DNA of 64,000 bases from Stigmatella aurantiaca (GCF_900109545.1 NZ_FOAP01000003.1:434001-498000); one strand, 5' to 3'. Shown: positions 26,230-35,992, counted from the stretch's first letter. Translations and numbers: made by a program. Notes: generated by a model not told the origin, from the sequence alone.

Positions 26230-28009
26230 CCTTGAGGATGGTGGGCTCCTGGGGCTTCACGAGCACGGTGCGCGTGACGGTCTTGGCCAGGTCCGGGTTC
26301 GTGAGCTTCACGACGTGGGTCCCCGCGGGCAGCTCCACGGCGGGCATGGGGGTGTCCCCCACCTTCTTTCCGTCGATGAAGACGGTGGCGTAGGGGCGCA
26401 CGCGGAACTCCAGCGTGCCCTTCTGCACGGGCTTGGGCGCTGCCGGCTGACGCTTCGTCTTGACCTTGGTGTCCTTGGGCGTCGACGGCCCGGAACCCTG
26501 GGAGGGGCCAACATCGGGGACGGGCTTCGGGTCAGAAGGCCCATTGTCGCCGGACAGAGGGGGCGTGGCCGTGTCCCCGGGCGGCGGCGGATCCGTGTCC
26601 ACGGGATGCAGTGGGGTCTGCGTGTCCCCACTGGGGACTGGAGGGGGTTCGTCCTGCGGCGGCTGTGCCTCCGGGGGAGTGACTTTGGAGGGCAGGACCT
26701 CGGTGATGGCCGGAGGGGGCGGGGCCTGCGTCCCGGCCCGTCCCAGGAGGATGGCGGCCGCGGCCGCGAGCAGGGCGCCTCCCGCGAGGGCGGGAATCCA
26801 CCGCCGCGTCCGCGGGCGGGGCTCAGGGGCCTCCATGGCGGGAGCGGGCGGGGCCTCGGGGGGCACCGCCGGGGCGGCGGCGGCCACCTTCCGGGGGCCT
26901 TTCGGGGGCGCGGGGGGACGGCTCTCGGCGGCGGGCTCCAAGGGCCGGGGCGTCTTCAGCGTGGGCGGCTCGGCCCAGGCGGCCGCCGAGGGGAGGTCCG
27001 GGATGCTCGCGGGAACGGGCGTATGGACGGGGGTGGTGCTGGGCGGGGCCTTGGCGCGCGGCGTGTTCTGAAGCGGAACGGGGGTGCCTGTGCCTGCGGT
27101 GAGCTGCGCCACGAGCTGGGCGAGCTGCTGCGTCGTCACGGGCTTGCCGGCCGAGAGGATGAAGTCCTCCAGGTCCGACTGGAAGGCCAGACAGTCCGGG
27201 TAGCGCTGCTCGCGGTCCTTGGCGAGGGCCCGGCCGAGGATGCCGAGCAGGAGCTCCGGCAGCCCGGCGCGGTGCTGGCTCGCGGGCACCGGCTCCTCGA
27301 AGAGGATGGCCTGCATCAGGCCCGCGTCGGAGGATGACTCGAACGGCCGGCGCATGGTGAGCAGCTCGTAGAGGACGACGCCCAGGGCATACACATCCGC
27401 GCGCCGGTCCAGGGTCTTGGCGCGGACCTGCTCGGGCGGCATGTACGCCAGCTTGCCTTTGATGACGCCGCTCTGGGTGTGGTGGCTCTGGCTGGCGGCC
27501 TTGGCGATGCCGAAGTCCACCACCTTCACGGCGCCCTGGCGGGACATCAGGATGTTGTCCGGGCTGATGTCGCGGTGGATGAGCCCCATGGGCTCGCCCG
27601 TCTGCGGATCCGCAAAGTCGTGGGCGAAGGCGAGCCCCTCGCAGGCCAGGGAGATGATCCGGGCGCAGGCCACGGGAGACAGGGGACGGCCCTGGGTCCG
27701 GGCGCCCTTGACGAGCGCGCGCAGGTGCGGCCCGTCGATGTACTCCATGGCGAGGAAGTAGGCGCCGTCGGCCTCACCGAAGTCGAAGATCTGAACGATG
27801 TTCGGGTGGGTGAGCTGCGCGGCCAGCTTCGCCTCGGAGAGGAACATCTCGACGAAGGTGGCCTCCTCGGCGAGGTGCGGGAGGATGCGCTTGAGCACCA
27901 GCGTCTTCTCAAAGCCCATGGGCCCGGCGGCCTTGGCGAGAAAGACTTCGGCCATGCCCCCCGTGGCGAGCTTGCGGATCAGCTGGTACTTCCCCACTTG
28001 CTCCGTCAC
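26210..28009 (-). CDS. Ser/Thr protein kinase with membrane anchor and PEGA-like tail
   Basis: 599 residues from GTG 28009, preceded by AGAGGA. Kinase domain (residues about 5-275): glycine loop ATGGMAEV, catalytic Lys in LVLKRIL, catalytic loop HRDISPDN, DFG (VVDFGIAKA) and APE-like PPEQ. A long Pro-rich linker follows, a membrane helix (WIPALAGGALLAAAAAILL, about 410), another Pro/Asp-rich linker and a C-terminal PEGA domain (FIDGKKVGDTPMPAVELPAGTH). So a cytoplasmic kinase reads an envelope domain. Divergent from the module genes at 28239. Confidence 0.92.
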   Translation of the reverse strand: MTEQVGKYQLIRKLATGGMAEVFLAKAAGPMGFEKTLVLKRILPHLAEEATFVEMFLSEAKLAAQLTHPNIVQIFDFGEADGAYFLAMEYIDGPHLRALVKGARTQGRPLSPVACARIISLACEGLAFAHDFADPQTGEPMGLIHRDISPDNILMSRQGAVKVVDFGIAKAASQSHHTQSGVIKGKLAYMPPEQVRAKTLDRRADVYALGVVLYELLTMRRPFESSSDAGLMQAILFEEPVPASQHRAGLPELLLGILGRALAKDREQRYPDCLAFQSDLEDFILSAGKPVTTQQLAQLVAQLTAGTGTPVPLQNTPRAKAPPSTTPVHTPVPASIPDLPSAAAWAEPPTLKTPRPLEPAAESRPPAPPKGPRKVAAAAPAVPPEAPPAPAMEAPEPRPRTRRWIPALAGGALLAAAAAILLGRAGTQAPPPPAITEVLPSKVTPPEAQPPQDEPPPVPSGDTQTPLHPVDTDPPPPGDTATPPLSGDNGPSDPKPVPDVGPSQGSGPSTPKDTKVKTKRQPAAPKPVQKGTLEFRVRPYATVFIDGKKVGDTPMPAVELPAGTHVVKLTNPDLAKTVTRTVLVKPQEPTILKVNLLEE

Positions 28010-28238
28010 GAACCGTGTTCCTCTCTGGGATGGGGGCGAGCGTGGCAAGCCCTGGGCCCGGCCGGGCGGAAAGTGACACAGCCAGCGGGGAGAAGAAAAT
28101 CCTCTCTTCGTGCAAGAGTGGACTTGGTTGCTTGGCCTCCATCAGGGCTTTCCGGTATTGCACAGAGAAAGGGCCGGAAAGTGAGGGCTCTCCCCGGCTG
28201 CGATTGAAAGTAAGACGGGCAAGCGAGCGGCTCTGCGC

Positions 28239-29063
28239 ATGATGGGAGCCATGGATGGACCTCTCTCTTCGTGGTGGCCCCGGCTCTTCTGCCTCTGCTG
28301 GGCAGTTCTGGGCGCGCTCTTCCCGATGGCCACGCAGGCGCAGGAGGATTTCCAGGGCGCTTTGGCCGAGGCGCGGCGGCTCTACGAGGAGCTGGAGTAT
28401 GAGCAAGCCTTGGTTCAGCTCCAGTGGGCCAAGCCTCGGGCCCGCACTCCGGAACAGGAAGTCGCCCTGGGGCTGCTGGAGGGCATTGTGCTGGGAGACA
28501 TGGGCGAGCGGGGGCCGTCGCTGGCGGCGTTCCATGCGGCGCTCCTGTTGGATCCCGAGGCGAAGCTTCCGCTGAAGGTCGCGCCCAAGGTGGCGCGGGA
28601 CTTCGAGGAGATGCGGCGGCGGGCGCGCGCGGACCTCCTGAAAAAGCAGCCTCCGGTCTCAGCTCCTTCGCAGGAGGTGCCCCCGTCCGTGTCCGCTCCG
28701 CGGCAGTCCCTCAAACCGGATCTCACCCCGCCGCCTGTCCGCAGTCCCGCGCCCTACGCCCCCGTGGCCGAGACCCAGGCCCGTTCGGGCAGACGGGTGC
28801 TTCCGTGGGCGCTGGCAGGCGCAGGGGCCGTGGCGTTGGGGGTGGGGACGGTGTTCGGCTTGAAATCGCGCGCCAGCGTGAGCGATGCGAGAAACGGGGT
28901 GTTCTTGGATGAGACACGCGCCCATTTGGAGGATGCGCGAGGAAGCGCGGGCGTGGCCAATGTCCTGTTCGGGGTCGCGGGGGCGGCTTCGGCGGCGGCC
29001 CTGGGGACCTGGCTGTTGGCGCCAGGAGCGTCCTCGAAGGCTCCTGTCACGGAGGCTCCCTGA
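28239..29063 (+). CDS. signal-peptide protein with repeat-like helices and C-terminal membrane segments (module 1)
   Basis: 274 residues. Signal peptide (LFCLCWAVLGALFPMATQAQ) then a helical part resembling tetratricopeptide units (ARRLYEELEYEQALVQL, AAFHAALLLDPEAKLPL), a Pro-rich linker and two hydrophobic segments near the end ([42 protein letters not shown]). ATG 28251 is an alternative start. Its paralogue is at 30983 in the same order. Overlaps the next gene by one base (TGATG). Function unknown. Confidence 0.75.
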   Translation: MMGAMDGPLSSWWPRLFCLCWAVLGALFPMATQAQEDFQGALAEARRLYEELEYEQALVQLQWAKPRARTPEQEVALGLLEGIVLGDMGERGPSLAAFHAALLLDPEAKLPLKVAPKVARDFEEMRRRARADLLKKQPPVSAPSQEVPPSVSAPRQSLKPDLTPPPVRSPAPYAPVAETQARSGRRVLPWALAGAGAVALGVGTVFGLKSRASVSDARNGVFLDETRAHLEDARGSAGVANVLFGVAGAASAAALGTWLLAPGASSKAPVTEAP

Positions 29064-30895
29064 TGCGCGGTCTTTCCGTATGGGTGGCGTTGAGCGGTCT
29101 CCTCTTGAGCTGCACCGTGCCCAGCCTGGAGGAGGTGATCTCGGGAAAACCCCTCTCCTGCGATGCGGAGCATTCTTGCGGCGAGGGACGTGCCTGCGCG
29201 CAAGGCACGTGCGTGGACGCACCGTGCGAGGGTCCCCTCATCGCCGTGGGATACCGGGGGGACCTGGATGGGGATGGCTACGCGCCCAGTGGAGCCCCGT
29301 ATGAGATTTTCTGTGACGGTCTTCCTGCCGGTTTCGTGGGGCAAACAGGGGATTGTGACGATGCCAACGCGGGCAGGCATCCGGGGGCCTTGGAAGTGTG
29401 TGACGGCCAGGACAACGACTGCAATGGGGACACCGATGATGGCGTGGGCGCGAGCTGGTATCCCGACCAGGATGGCGATGGCTTCGGAGACGTGAACGCC
29501 GCGTCCCTCATCCGATGTACGCAGCCCTCCGGGTACGTGCAGGACCACTCGGATTGTCTCGACTCGAACGCGAAGGTCTATCCGCGCAAGGACTTCACCG
29601 AGACGACGTGCGACGAGGTGGATGACGACTGCGACGGTGTCGCGGACGACGGTTTCTCCATGAAAGGAACAACCTGCGCTGACCCGTGTTTAGGTGGGAC
29701 ATGGGTTTGCGCTGCCGACAAGACGGGACTGGTCTGCGCCGGGGCACCGCCCAGGGAGTCCTACTACCCGGACAGCGATGGTGACGGAGCGGGCGACGGA
29801 AGCAATGGAGCCTCTGGCTCAAAGTGCCCCAATGAGAATCTTCCCACGGGAGTGGTTTTCAACATGGACGATTGCGACGACCAAGATCCCTACAACAGGC
29901 GAGGAAAGACCGAGGTCTGTGACGGCAGGGATAACGATTGCAACAGTCTTGCGGATGAAAAAAATGTTTGCATGGGCAAGGGATGGAAGCCCATTACCAC
30001 TGGCCTTCCCGCCAACGCTTTCTGGAATACCGTAGCGCTGGGGCCCAATGGGCGTGTCTGGGTGGCCGGAGTGGGAGCCACTCTGGCCGTTCGACTTCAG
30101 ACTGGTCAGTCTTTCACATCCGTGGGTTGCGGCAATGTCAACTGGAATGCCGCATGGGTATCTCCCAGCTCTGGCAACGTTTCCCTTGGCGGCGAAGGAG
30201 GAAAGTTTGCACTGCACAGCGGCTCTTCGTGCATGAGCGAACGAACGCTCTACAGTAGCTCGGTGGCTGCGGTCACCGGTCGCATGGAATCAGACACGCT
30301 ACGGCTCTATGCCGTGAACGTGTTCGGCATGCTGTACGCCTTGGTGCCCGCCCAAGACCAAGTCAATCAACTCTTCGACAAGGACCCCGGAGCATTTTTT
30401 GGAATTCACGCGCTCGACGACACCTCTCTGCTGCTCGTTGGGAGCACCAACGAATTCGCGGTTGCTTCGGCCTATCCCTATATTGCCAGCCACCCCGGCA
30501 CTGGTGGTCAGGATAAGCTCAAGGAGCACACCCTGACCGGCATTCCCTCAGATTACAGAGGCGCCTTGCGTGCGGTGTGGATGGTCTCTCCGAGACTAGC
30601 CTATGCCGTGGGGGACAAAGGGCTCGTCCTGAAATGGGATGGTCAGCAGACCTGGGCACGCATCGCGCCCCCTTCGTACAGCGCTGATGCGGACTACACG
30701 AGCGTGACGGTGCTGGACCCCTACTCGGTTTACATTACCGACACCGAAGGGCGCGTTCTCCTCCTCAAGCCGGGTGGCTGGGCTCTCACTCCGCTCTATG
30801 ACGGCCCCCACCCTCTGCGGGACATCGCTGTGAACGCGGCGGATGACATCTGGGCCGTGGGTGACAATGGCCTGGTGATTCACTTCGCCGAGTAA
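29063..30895 (+). CDS. lipoprotein with MopE-like metal-binding repeats and propeller-like C-terminus (module 1)
   Basis: 610 residues. Lipobox LLLSC near residue 17. The N-terminal half has repeated segments of the type CDGQDNDCNGDTDDG and YPDQDGDGFGD, the MopE-like putative metal-binding pattern (PF11617), with Asp-rich loops that probably bind calcium and paired cysteines. The C-terminal half (from about residue 305) has short beta repeats ending in VGDNGLVIHF, like a beta-propeller. Exported and outer-membrane anchored by inference; partner of the 28239 gene. Confidence 0.8.
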   Translation: MRGLSVWVALSGLLLSCTVPSLEEVISGKPLSCDAEHSCGEGRACAQGTCVDAPCEGPLIAVGYRGDLDGDGYAPSGAPYEIFCDGLPAGFVGQTGDCDDANAGRHPGALEVCDGQDNDCNGDTDDGVGASWYPDQDGDGFGDVNAASLIRCTQPSGYVQDHSDCLDSNAKVYPRKDFTETTCDEVDDDCDGVADDGFSMKGTTCADPCLGGTWVCAADKTGLVCAGAPPRESYYPDSDGDGAGDGSNGASGSKCPNENLPTGVVFNMDDCDDQDPYNRRGKTEVCDGRDNDCNSLADEKNVCMGKGWKPITTGLPANAFWNTVALGPNGRVWVAGVGATLAVRLQTGQSFTSVGCGNVNWNAAWVSPSSGNVSLGGEGGKFALHSGSSCMSERTLYSSSVAAVTGRMESDTLRLYAVNVFGMLYALVPAQDQVNQLFDKDPGAFFGIHALDDTSLLLVGSTNEFAVASAYPYIASHPGTGGQDKLKEHTLTGIPSDYRGALRAVWMVSPRLAYAVGDKGLVLKWDGQQTWARIAPPSYSADADYTSVTVLDPYSVYITDTEGRVLLLKPGGWALTPLYDGPHPLRDIAVNAADDIWAVGDNGLVIHFAE

Positions 30896-30982
30896 GTTTC
30901 GAGAGCCTGGGGCCCAAGCGCGCTGGGGAGAGAGTCATGCGGAAGTAGACGGAGTAGGACGCGAACCCTAGCATCCGCCGTC

Positions 30983-31822
30983 ATGCCTCCTCTTCGACCC
31001 TCTCCTCGGCTGGTCCTGGCCGTTGCGCTGAGCATCCTGGGCTTCTTTCCTCCTGCGGCCCAGGCGCAGGATGACTTTCAGCGGTACCTTCTGGCCGCAG
31101 AGCGGCTCTATGAAAGTGGGGAAAATGAGCGTGCGCTGGTCCAGCTCGAGCGGGCCCGGGGGCTGGCCCGGGGTCTTGCTCAGGATGTGGCCGTGACGCT
31201 GCGGGAGGGCATCTTCCTGGCGGACATGGGGCAGTCGGCGAAAGCGCAGATGGCCTTCCGGGAGGGCTTGTTGCTCGATCCGGACGCCAAGCTTCCCCTC
31301 CGGGTCTCTCCCAAACTGGAGCGGGACTTCGAGGATGTGCGGACGCGGGTGCGCAAGGAACTGGGTCTGAGTGAGCGCTCCTCTCCTACCCCGGTGAAGC
31401 CTCAGGCGGCCCCGCCCGCCCCCGTGGTGCAGACGGACCGGCCCCGGCAGCCCAATCTGAAGGCGCCGGAGGTCGAGTTGGATCCTGCCTATGCCCCCTC
31501 GGCAGTGGCCGTGGCGCCCTCGCGCATCCCCGTGGTGCCCATCGTGTTCGCGGGCGTGGGCGTGGTGGCGGCCAGTGTGGGCGCGGTGATGGGGCTCCAG
31601 TCGCGGTCCGCGGTGTCCCAGGTGCGCGATAGCTTCGCGGGCGACGCGTTGCCCTCTGTTTCGGAACTGCCGGGCTTGTCGCAACAACTGGAGGATGCGC
31701 GCAGTCAGGCACGGCTGGCCAATGTGATGTTTGGCACGGCGGCCTTGGCGGCGGCTGGCAGCGTGATCAGTTACCTGCTCTCGCCCAGCGGCGGTGAGCG
31801 TGATGTGAAGGAGGCCCGCTGA
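30983..31822 (+). CDS. paralogue of the 28239 protein (module 2)
   Basis: 279 residues. The same layout as 28239: signal peptide ending AAQAQDDFQ, a helical repeat part (AERLYESGENERALVQLERAR), a Pro-rich linker and two terminal hydrophobic segments (VVPIVFAGVGVVAASVGAVMG; LANVMFGTAALAAAGSVIS). The two proteins agree in shared words such as YEE/YES, ALVQL, LLLDP-AKLPL and DFE-(D/E)-(V/M)R. Stop overlaps the next start by one base. Confidence 0.75.
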   Translation: MPPLRPSPRLVLAVALSILGFFPPAAQAQDDFQRYLLAAERLYESGENERALVQLERARGLARGLAQDVAVTLREGIFLADMGQSAKAQMAFREGLLLDPDAKLPLRVSPKLERDFEDVRTRVRKELGLSERSSPTPVKPQAAPPAPVVQTDRPRQPNLKAPEVELDPAYAPSAVAVAPSRIPVVPIVFAGVGVVAASVGAVMGLQSRSAVSQVRDSFAGDALPSVSELPGLSQQLEDARSQARLANVMFGTAALAAAGSVISYLLSPSGGERDVKEAR

Positions 31823-33978
31823 TGCGCGGGTTCACGGGAGGGATGGTGGTGCTGGGGCTCGTGGTGGGGTGCTCCGTGCCGGGCCTCGGGGAGCTGGGTG
31901 GGTGTGTTTCAGATGAAGACTGCGGCCCCAGCGGTGTGTGTACGCAAATCAACGGAGGAGGTCTCTGCCGCAAGAAGCCGGACGTCTTTGACCCCAGCGA
32001 GTGCTCGAATGCCTGCCTCGCGTATGAGGCGTGCACGACGGAGGGCTGTCTGCCGCGCTTCTCGGCGGTGACCATCAAAGAGCCCTCCAGTGGTGCATCG
32101 CTGAATGGCGGAACCATTCCCATCGTCGTGGAATTGACGGAGAAGTACGTCACGGAGACGGAGTGGCCCGTGCTCGTTTTCACGGCCACACGGAAGGATG
32201 GAAGCCCTGCGGGCTCGATTCCCACCCCCACGCGCAATGGCAATCAGTACACGGCGCTGTGGACGATGCCGAACCTGGATGAAGAAGTCACCGTGACGGC
32301 GGCCTACGCGGGGGCGAGCCCGAGTGCCACAGTCGTCGTCGATGTGGATACCTTGGCCCCCACGTTCACCCTGGGCTTCTCCACCCCGCCCATTCGGGAG
32401 CAAGGGGACACAGGTGCACAAGCAGCGCAGCAGGACCCCACAGCAGGATATGAAAGTGCATTCCGCAGGGATGAAACTGTCACGGTAACGGTCTCCTCCA
32501 ACGATAACACGGTGACACAGGCTCAATTAACAGTGGTCGGAATTGGGCTTGGCGGAACGCCTGGCCGGACCGAAGCCTCCGTCACGGTTGACATGCAGCC
32601 GAGGACCTCGTGCCCAGGCGGCCAGCCCGTCTGTGGCGAGAAGGCCGTGGACCTTGCCGTTCCGGAGATGAGTGACTTTAGAGGGACCATGGTGTTCCGG
32701 GCCAAAGGCCAGGACCGTGCTGGCAACGAAGGACAGTCGGCCGAGTTGCCGCTCCGGGTCACGCGCTGGAAGTGGGCCTTCGATGCCGCCGGAAGAATTG
32801 AAGGAACCCCTGCGCTCGGCAACCAAGGACTCATTTACTTCGGGACGAACTCAGGTTCGAGGTTCGGCAAAACATATGGAGTCGACTGGGCGGGTAGTAA
32901 GAAATGGGTGTTCGACTCGGGGGATGTCACAGGCAGCGTTGCGGTCGGTGCTCTGAAAGGTATTGAAGAGTACGTATACGTTGCTGCGAGGGGGGCGAGT
33001 AATTCGTGGCTCTACGCGCTGAATAACAGTGGTACGGAAAAGGCGAGGTGCACCTACGCAGGAAGCATAGAGGGCCCGAGCGCGATTGCCGTGGAAACCG
33101 TAGGCGGTTTGGAAACAGCAACTACTGTCTACAACAGTTCTCAGGTGCGTATTGGGAGTTTGAGCCCTGAGAGCACCCCTGCCAGGTGTTTGGAAATTAC
33201 GTCGCCCTCGGTTCCGCGCGCAATCGCGGGTGCCGTTGTCGTGAAGGACCAAAATGTCTTCTACGGGACCTCAAATGCCACGCTCACCAGTTATGACATC
33301 TCAACAGGAGCTAATACGGCGCGGCCTGGGTGGCCACAGAGTTTCCCGGTCGCAAGTCCTGGATTGGCAGTAGCGGGTGAGAATATTTACGTCGGAGCAG
33401 GCTCCGTTGGTGCTCCTTCTCAGGGCGGGCTTGCCAAAATATCCGTGAACGGTGGCAGTGTGGAGACGCTCTTTCCCGCGAGTGGTGGCGCGCGCGTGTT
33501 CAATGTCTCGATTGATGGCGGGGATACCGCATATTTCGGTGCGGAGACCAGTTCGAGCAAAGACCTCCGCTCCCTTCAACTTGGGATTGGAACCCCCTCG
33601 GCAGTGGTCAGTTCGGGGGTGGGTATTCTGAGAGGCGCCCCGGTTGTGGGCCGTGGTGGGAACCTCTACACGGTGAATACCGATGGTGAAGTGAGGGCGT
33701 GGACACCCGGTTCGGCGACTCCTCTGTGGGGAACCAAGATCGAGCCGGGGGCGGGAGAGGCGACAAACATCTCCCCTACCCTCGATTGTCTGCGCGATGC
33801 CTCGGGCCAGGCCGTGACAAGCTCCCGCTTGGGCGTCCTGTACGTCACCGCAGAGACCAAGGTTCACGCCTTCATCGTGGACAGTCCGGGCCTGGACCCC
33901 GACGCGCCCTGGCCCAAGTACCAACATGACGCGCGCAACACCGGCAATCCTGCTACTCCCATCCTCCGCTGCCCCTAG
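31822..33978 (+). CDS. lipoprotein with Cys-rich head, beta-sandwich and PQQ-like propeller (module 2)
   Basis: 718 residues. Lipobox VVGC near residue 17, then a Cys-rich head (CVSDEDCGPSGVCTQ, about residues 30-75), a beta-sandwich/Ig-like stretch (about 75-300), and a propeller of repeats of the form GLIYFGTNSG, YVAARG, NIYVGAGSVG. It ends WPKYQHDARNTG, the closing motif of many PQQ-like beta-propeller lipoproteins. Base composition dips in the middle (33-33.5 kb). Partner of the 30983 gene. Confidence 0.8.
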   Translation: MRGFTGGMVVLGLVVGCSVPGLGELGGCVSDEDCGPSGVCTQINGGGLCRKKPDVFDPSECSNACLAYEACTTEGCLPRFSAVTIKEPSSGASLNGGTIPIVVELTEKYVTETEWPVLVFTATRKDGSPAGSIPTPTRNGNQYTALWTMPNLDEEVTVTAAYAGASPSATVVVDVDTLAPTFTLGFSTPPIREQGDTGAQAAQQDPTAGYESAFRRDETVTVTVSSNDNTVTQAQLTVVGIGLGGTPGRTEASVTVDMQPRTSCPGGQPVCGEKAVDLAVPEMSDFRGTMVFRAKGQDRAGNEGQSAELPLRVTRWKWAFDAAGRIEGTPALGNQGLIYFGTNSGSRFGKTYGVDWAGSKKWVFDSGDVTGSVAVGALKGIEEYVYVAARGASNSWLYALNNSGTEKARCTYAGSIEGPSAIAVETVGGLETATTVYNSSQVRIGSLSPESTPARCLEITSPSVPRAIAGAVVVKDQNVFYGTSNATLTSYDISTGANTARPGWPQSFPVASPGLAVAGENIYVGAGSVGAPSQGGLAKISVNGGSVETLFPASGGARVFNVSIDGGDTAYFGAETSSSKDLRSLQLGIGTPSAVVSSGVGILRGAPVVGRGGNLYTVNTDGEVRAWTPGSATPLWGTKIEPGAGEATNISPTLDCLRDASGQAVTSSRLGVLYVTAETKVHAFIVDSPGLDPDAPWPKYQHDARNTGNPATPILRCP

Positions 33979-34007
33979 CGCGGGGTGGGAGTCCCCTGGA
34001 GCCGATG

Positions 34008-34319
34008 ATGATGTGCCGTTTTTCCTGGATGCCCCTGGGCCTGGCCGCTGCCATGGCCCTCCTGGCGTGTACCTCCCACAAGGCGGAATCCCTCCCTGGC
34101 CCGCCCGCGGCGGATGCGGGTGTGTGTCAGCCGCTGACGTGTGCTTCCAGTGAGAGGAAATGTGGCCGCGTGCAGGATGGGTGCGGTGGGGTGTTGAACT
34201 GTGGGGTGTGCTCCCGCTGTGGCCCCGAGGAGATGGAGTGCTGCGGGGCCTGCATTCCGAAATCGGAACAGGTCTGCCCCGTGAACGTCCACTGCCCCAC
34301 GGCTCACCCCGCGATGTGA
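34008..34319 (+). CDS. small Cys-rich lipoprotein
   Basis: 103 residues from ATG 34008 (three ATGs in a row at 34005-34011; GGAG at 33998 fits the second or third). Lipobox MALLAC, then a disulphide-rich domain with the CGRVQDGCGGVLNCGVC arrangement, a pattern seen repeatedly in myxobacterial lipoproteins, and a CCGACIP segment. Probably outer-membrane attached. Function unknown. Confidence 0.7.
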   Translation: MMCRFSWMPLGLAAAMALLACTSHKAESLPGPPAADAGVCQPLTCASSERKCGRVQDGCGGVLNCGVCSRCGPEEMECCGACIPKSEQVCPVNVHCPTAHPAM

Positions 34320-34398
34320 CGCAAGGCAGCAAATTTGAACCTGCGGATGTCAGAGCCAGGGGCTATTTGCTCGTTCTGTGACACAAAGGAGCCCTGTC

Positions 34399-34593
34399 AT
34401 GCGGCCTGCTCTTGCTTCCGTTTCCCTCCCCTCTCCGGTCCCCGTCCTCATCCCCGACGTGGCGCCGCCCTCGTTCCCGCTGCCCCCCGCGAGTCCGCCC
34501 CGCCAAGCCGAGGCGCCTCCCTCGCCGCCCCGCTCCGGGCCCCGCCCGAGGCCCGAGCGCAGCTTCGTGGATGTGATGGAGTGTCTGTTCTGA
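34399..34593 (+). CDS. small proline-rich protein, unknown function
   Basis: 64 residues from ATG 34399, with AAGGAG seven bases upstream, a good site. The protein is proline-rich and basic in the middle and ends RSFVDVMECLF, which looks like a compact functional tail. It may be a very small peptide gene; the sequence is low-complexity and its neighbour on the other strand ends 13 bases on, so this is a moderate call. Confidence 0.45.
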   Translation: MRPALASVSLPSPVPVLIPDVAPPSFPLPPASPPRQAEAPPSPPRSGPRPRPERSFVDVMECLF

Positions 34594-34606
34594 GGCGCCC
34601 GGCGCT

Positions 34607-35680
34607 TCAGCCCACCTCCACCACCCGCACCTGCACCGCGTTGTTCCCGTAGCCCAGCCGGTTCCACGGCGCCCGTTCGGGCTGGGTATCGCCCGCCTCG
34701 TCGGTGGCCCGGGCCCGGAGCGTATGGCGCCCCGCCTTCGCCCCCTCCCAGGTGAAGGCCCAGCGAACCCAGGCCGAGGGCCTCGGCGTCTCCAGCAGCG
34801 TGGCCGCCTGCCAGCTGTCGCCCCCGTTCACCGCCACCTCCACCCGCACCACCCGGCGCTCGCCGCTCCAGGCCATGCCCTGCACCACCACCGGGCCCGG
34901 CGCCACCCGCGCCCCTTCCGCCGGAGAGGTGATGAGGGACTTCACCTGCATGCGCGTCACCGGCTCGGCGGGCGCCCCGTCCTGCGTGTCGTAGATGTAG
35001 CGCTCGCGCTGGTAGTAGCCCTCGAAGGGGCGCGTGAGCACCTCCAGCCGCGTCACCCACTTCACGCTCGCCATGCCGTACCAGCCGGGCACCAGCAGCC
35101 GCACCGGCGCGCCGTGCGCCCGGGTGAGCGGCGCCCCGTTCATCTCCAGCGCCAGCAGCGTGTCCGGGTGCAGCGCCTTGGCCATGGGCAGCGCCCGTGC
35201 GAAGCGCCGGCTCCCCTCCCCGTCCGCCCCCTCCACGAGGAGCTCGACGGCGCCCGGCTTCACGCCGGCCTGCTGGAGCACCTGGGCCAGGGGCACCCCG
35301 CCCCACACCGCCGTGCCCAGGGCGCCCTGCTGCCAGGGCTCGCCCACCGGCAGGGGCGTCATGGAGGTGCGCCCGTTGCCCGCGCACTCCAGGGTGACGG
35401 GCAGCGTGCGCAGCGGCCCGCGCGCCAGCTCCGCCACCTTCAGCGTGAAGGGGTGCGCCACCGCCCCCTCCACCGCCACCGTGTGCGTGGCCCGGGACAG
35501 CTCCGGCTCCGCGTAGTTGCTGCGGACAAAGAAGGAGGCGGTGGGCGTCCGGGCCGAGGCCAGGGCCGCCGGGGGCGTCTCCGCGTTGAAGGGCTCATGT
35601 TTGACGGTCACCAGCTCCTGGCGCTCGTCTGCCTGCCTGTCCTTCGAGGACAGCTGCTCCCACTCCACCCCTGGTCCCAT
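34607..35680 (-). CDS. sulfite-oxidase-family molybdopterin oxidoreductase
   Basis: 357 residues from ATG 35680, which follows a GGGAGGGAGAGG site. Two domains: oxidoreductase molybdopterin-binding (residues about 40-230), where Cys in VTLECAGNGR ligates molybdenum, and the Mo-co dimerisation (Ig-like) domain (about 245-357, with GMAWSGERRVVRVEVAVNGG). No twin-arginine signal is visible, so it seems cytosolic. It would oxidise sulfite or reduce sulfoxides; which one is not shown. Confidence 0.85.
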   Translation of the reverse strand: MGPGVEWEQLSSKDRQADERQELVTVKHEPFNAETPPAALASARTPTASFFVRSNYAEPELSRATHTVAVEGAVAHPFTLKVAELARGPLRTLPVTLECAGNGRTSMTPLPVGEPWQQGALGTAVWGGVPLAQVLQQAGVKPGAVELLVEGADGEGSRRFARALPMAKALHPDTLLALEMNGAPLTRAHGAPVRLLVPGWYGMASVKWVTRLEVLTRPFEGYYQRERYIYDTQDGAPAEPVTRMQVKSLITSPAEGARVAPGPVVVQGMAWSGERRVVRVEVAVNGGDSWQAATLLETPRPSAWVRWAFTWEGAKAGRHTLRARATDEAGDTQPERAPWNRLGYGNNAVQVRVVEVG

Positions 35681-35992
35681 GGCCCCTCTCCCTCCCCGCC
35701 CCGCATCCAGAGGTAGGGGCGGGACCCCCGGTGGGACAAGGGCCTCTGTCCACTGGAGGGCGCAGCGGATCCACCCCCATGGCAGAACTCCGGTGCCCCA
35801 ACGCCAGATGTCCACGGCAAGCCCTCGGTCTGTCCGCTTTTTGGCATTTTCTGGATTAGTGCTGGTTAGTCGTTTATTTGATTGTTAGAGCTTTTTCCGG
35901 GAAAGTGGTTTTGTCTCGTATCCCGGTGTTGCTTCCGTGGGGGAGAGCCTCTTGACCCGACACCCAGCATGTCCAAGCAGGCGAGGTCCTTG
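35681..35992. other. divergent intergenic region with AT-rich patch
   Basis: 312 bases between the molybdopterin gene and pccB, which are transcribed apart. Bases about 35840-35930 are much richer in A+T than the surroundings and repeat TTAG-type words; promoters for one or both genes probably sit here, but I see no unambiguous -35/-10 pair. Confidence 0.45.
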
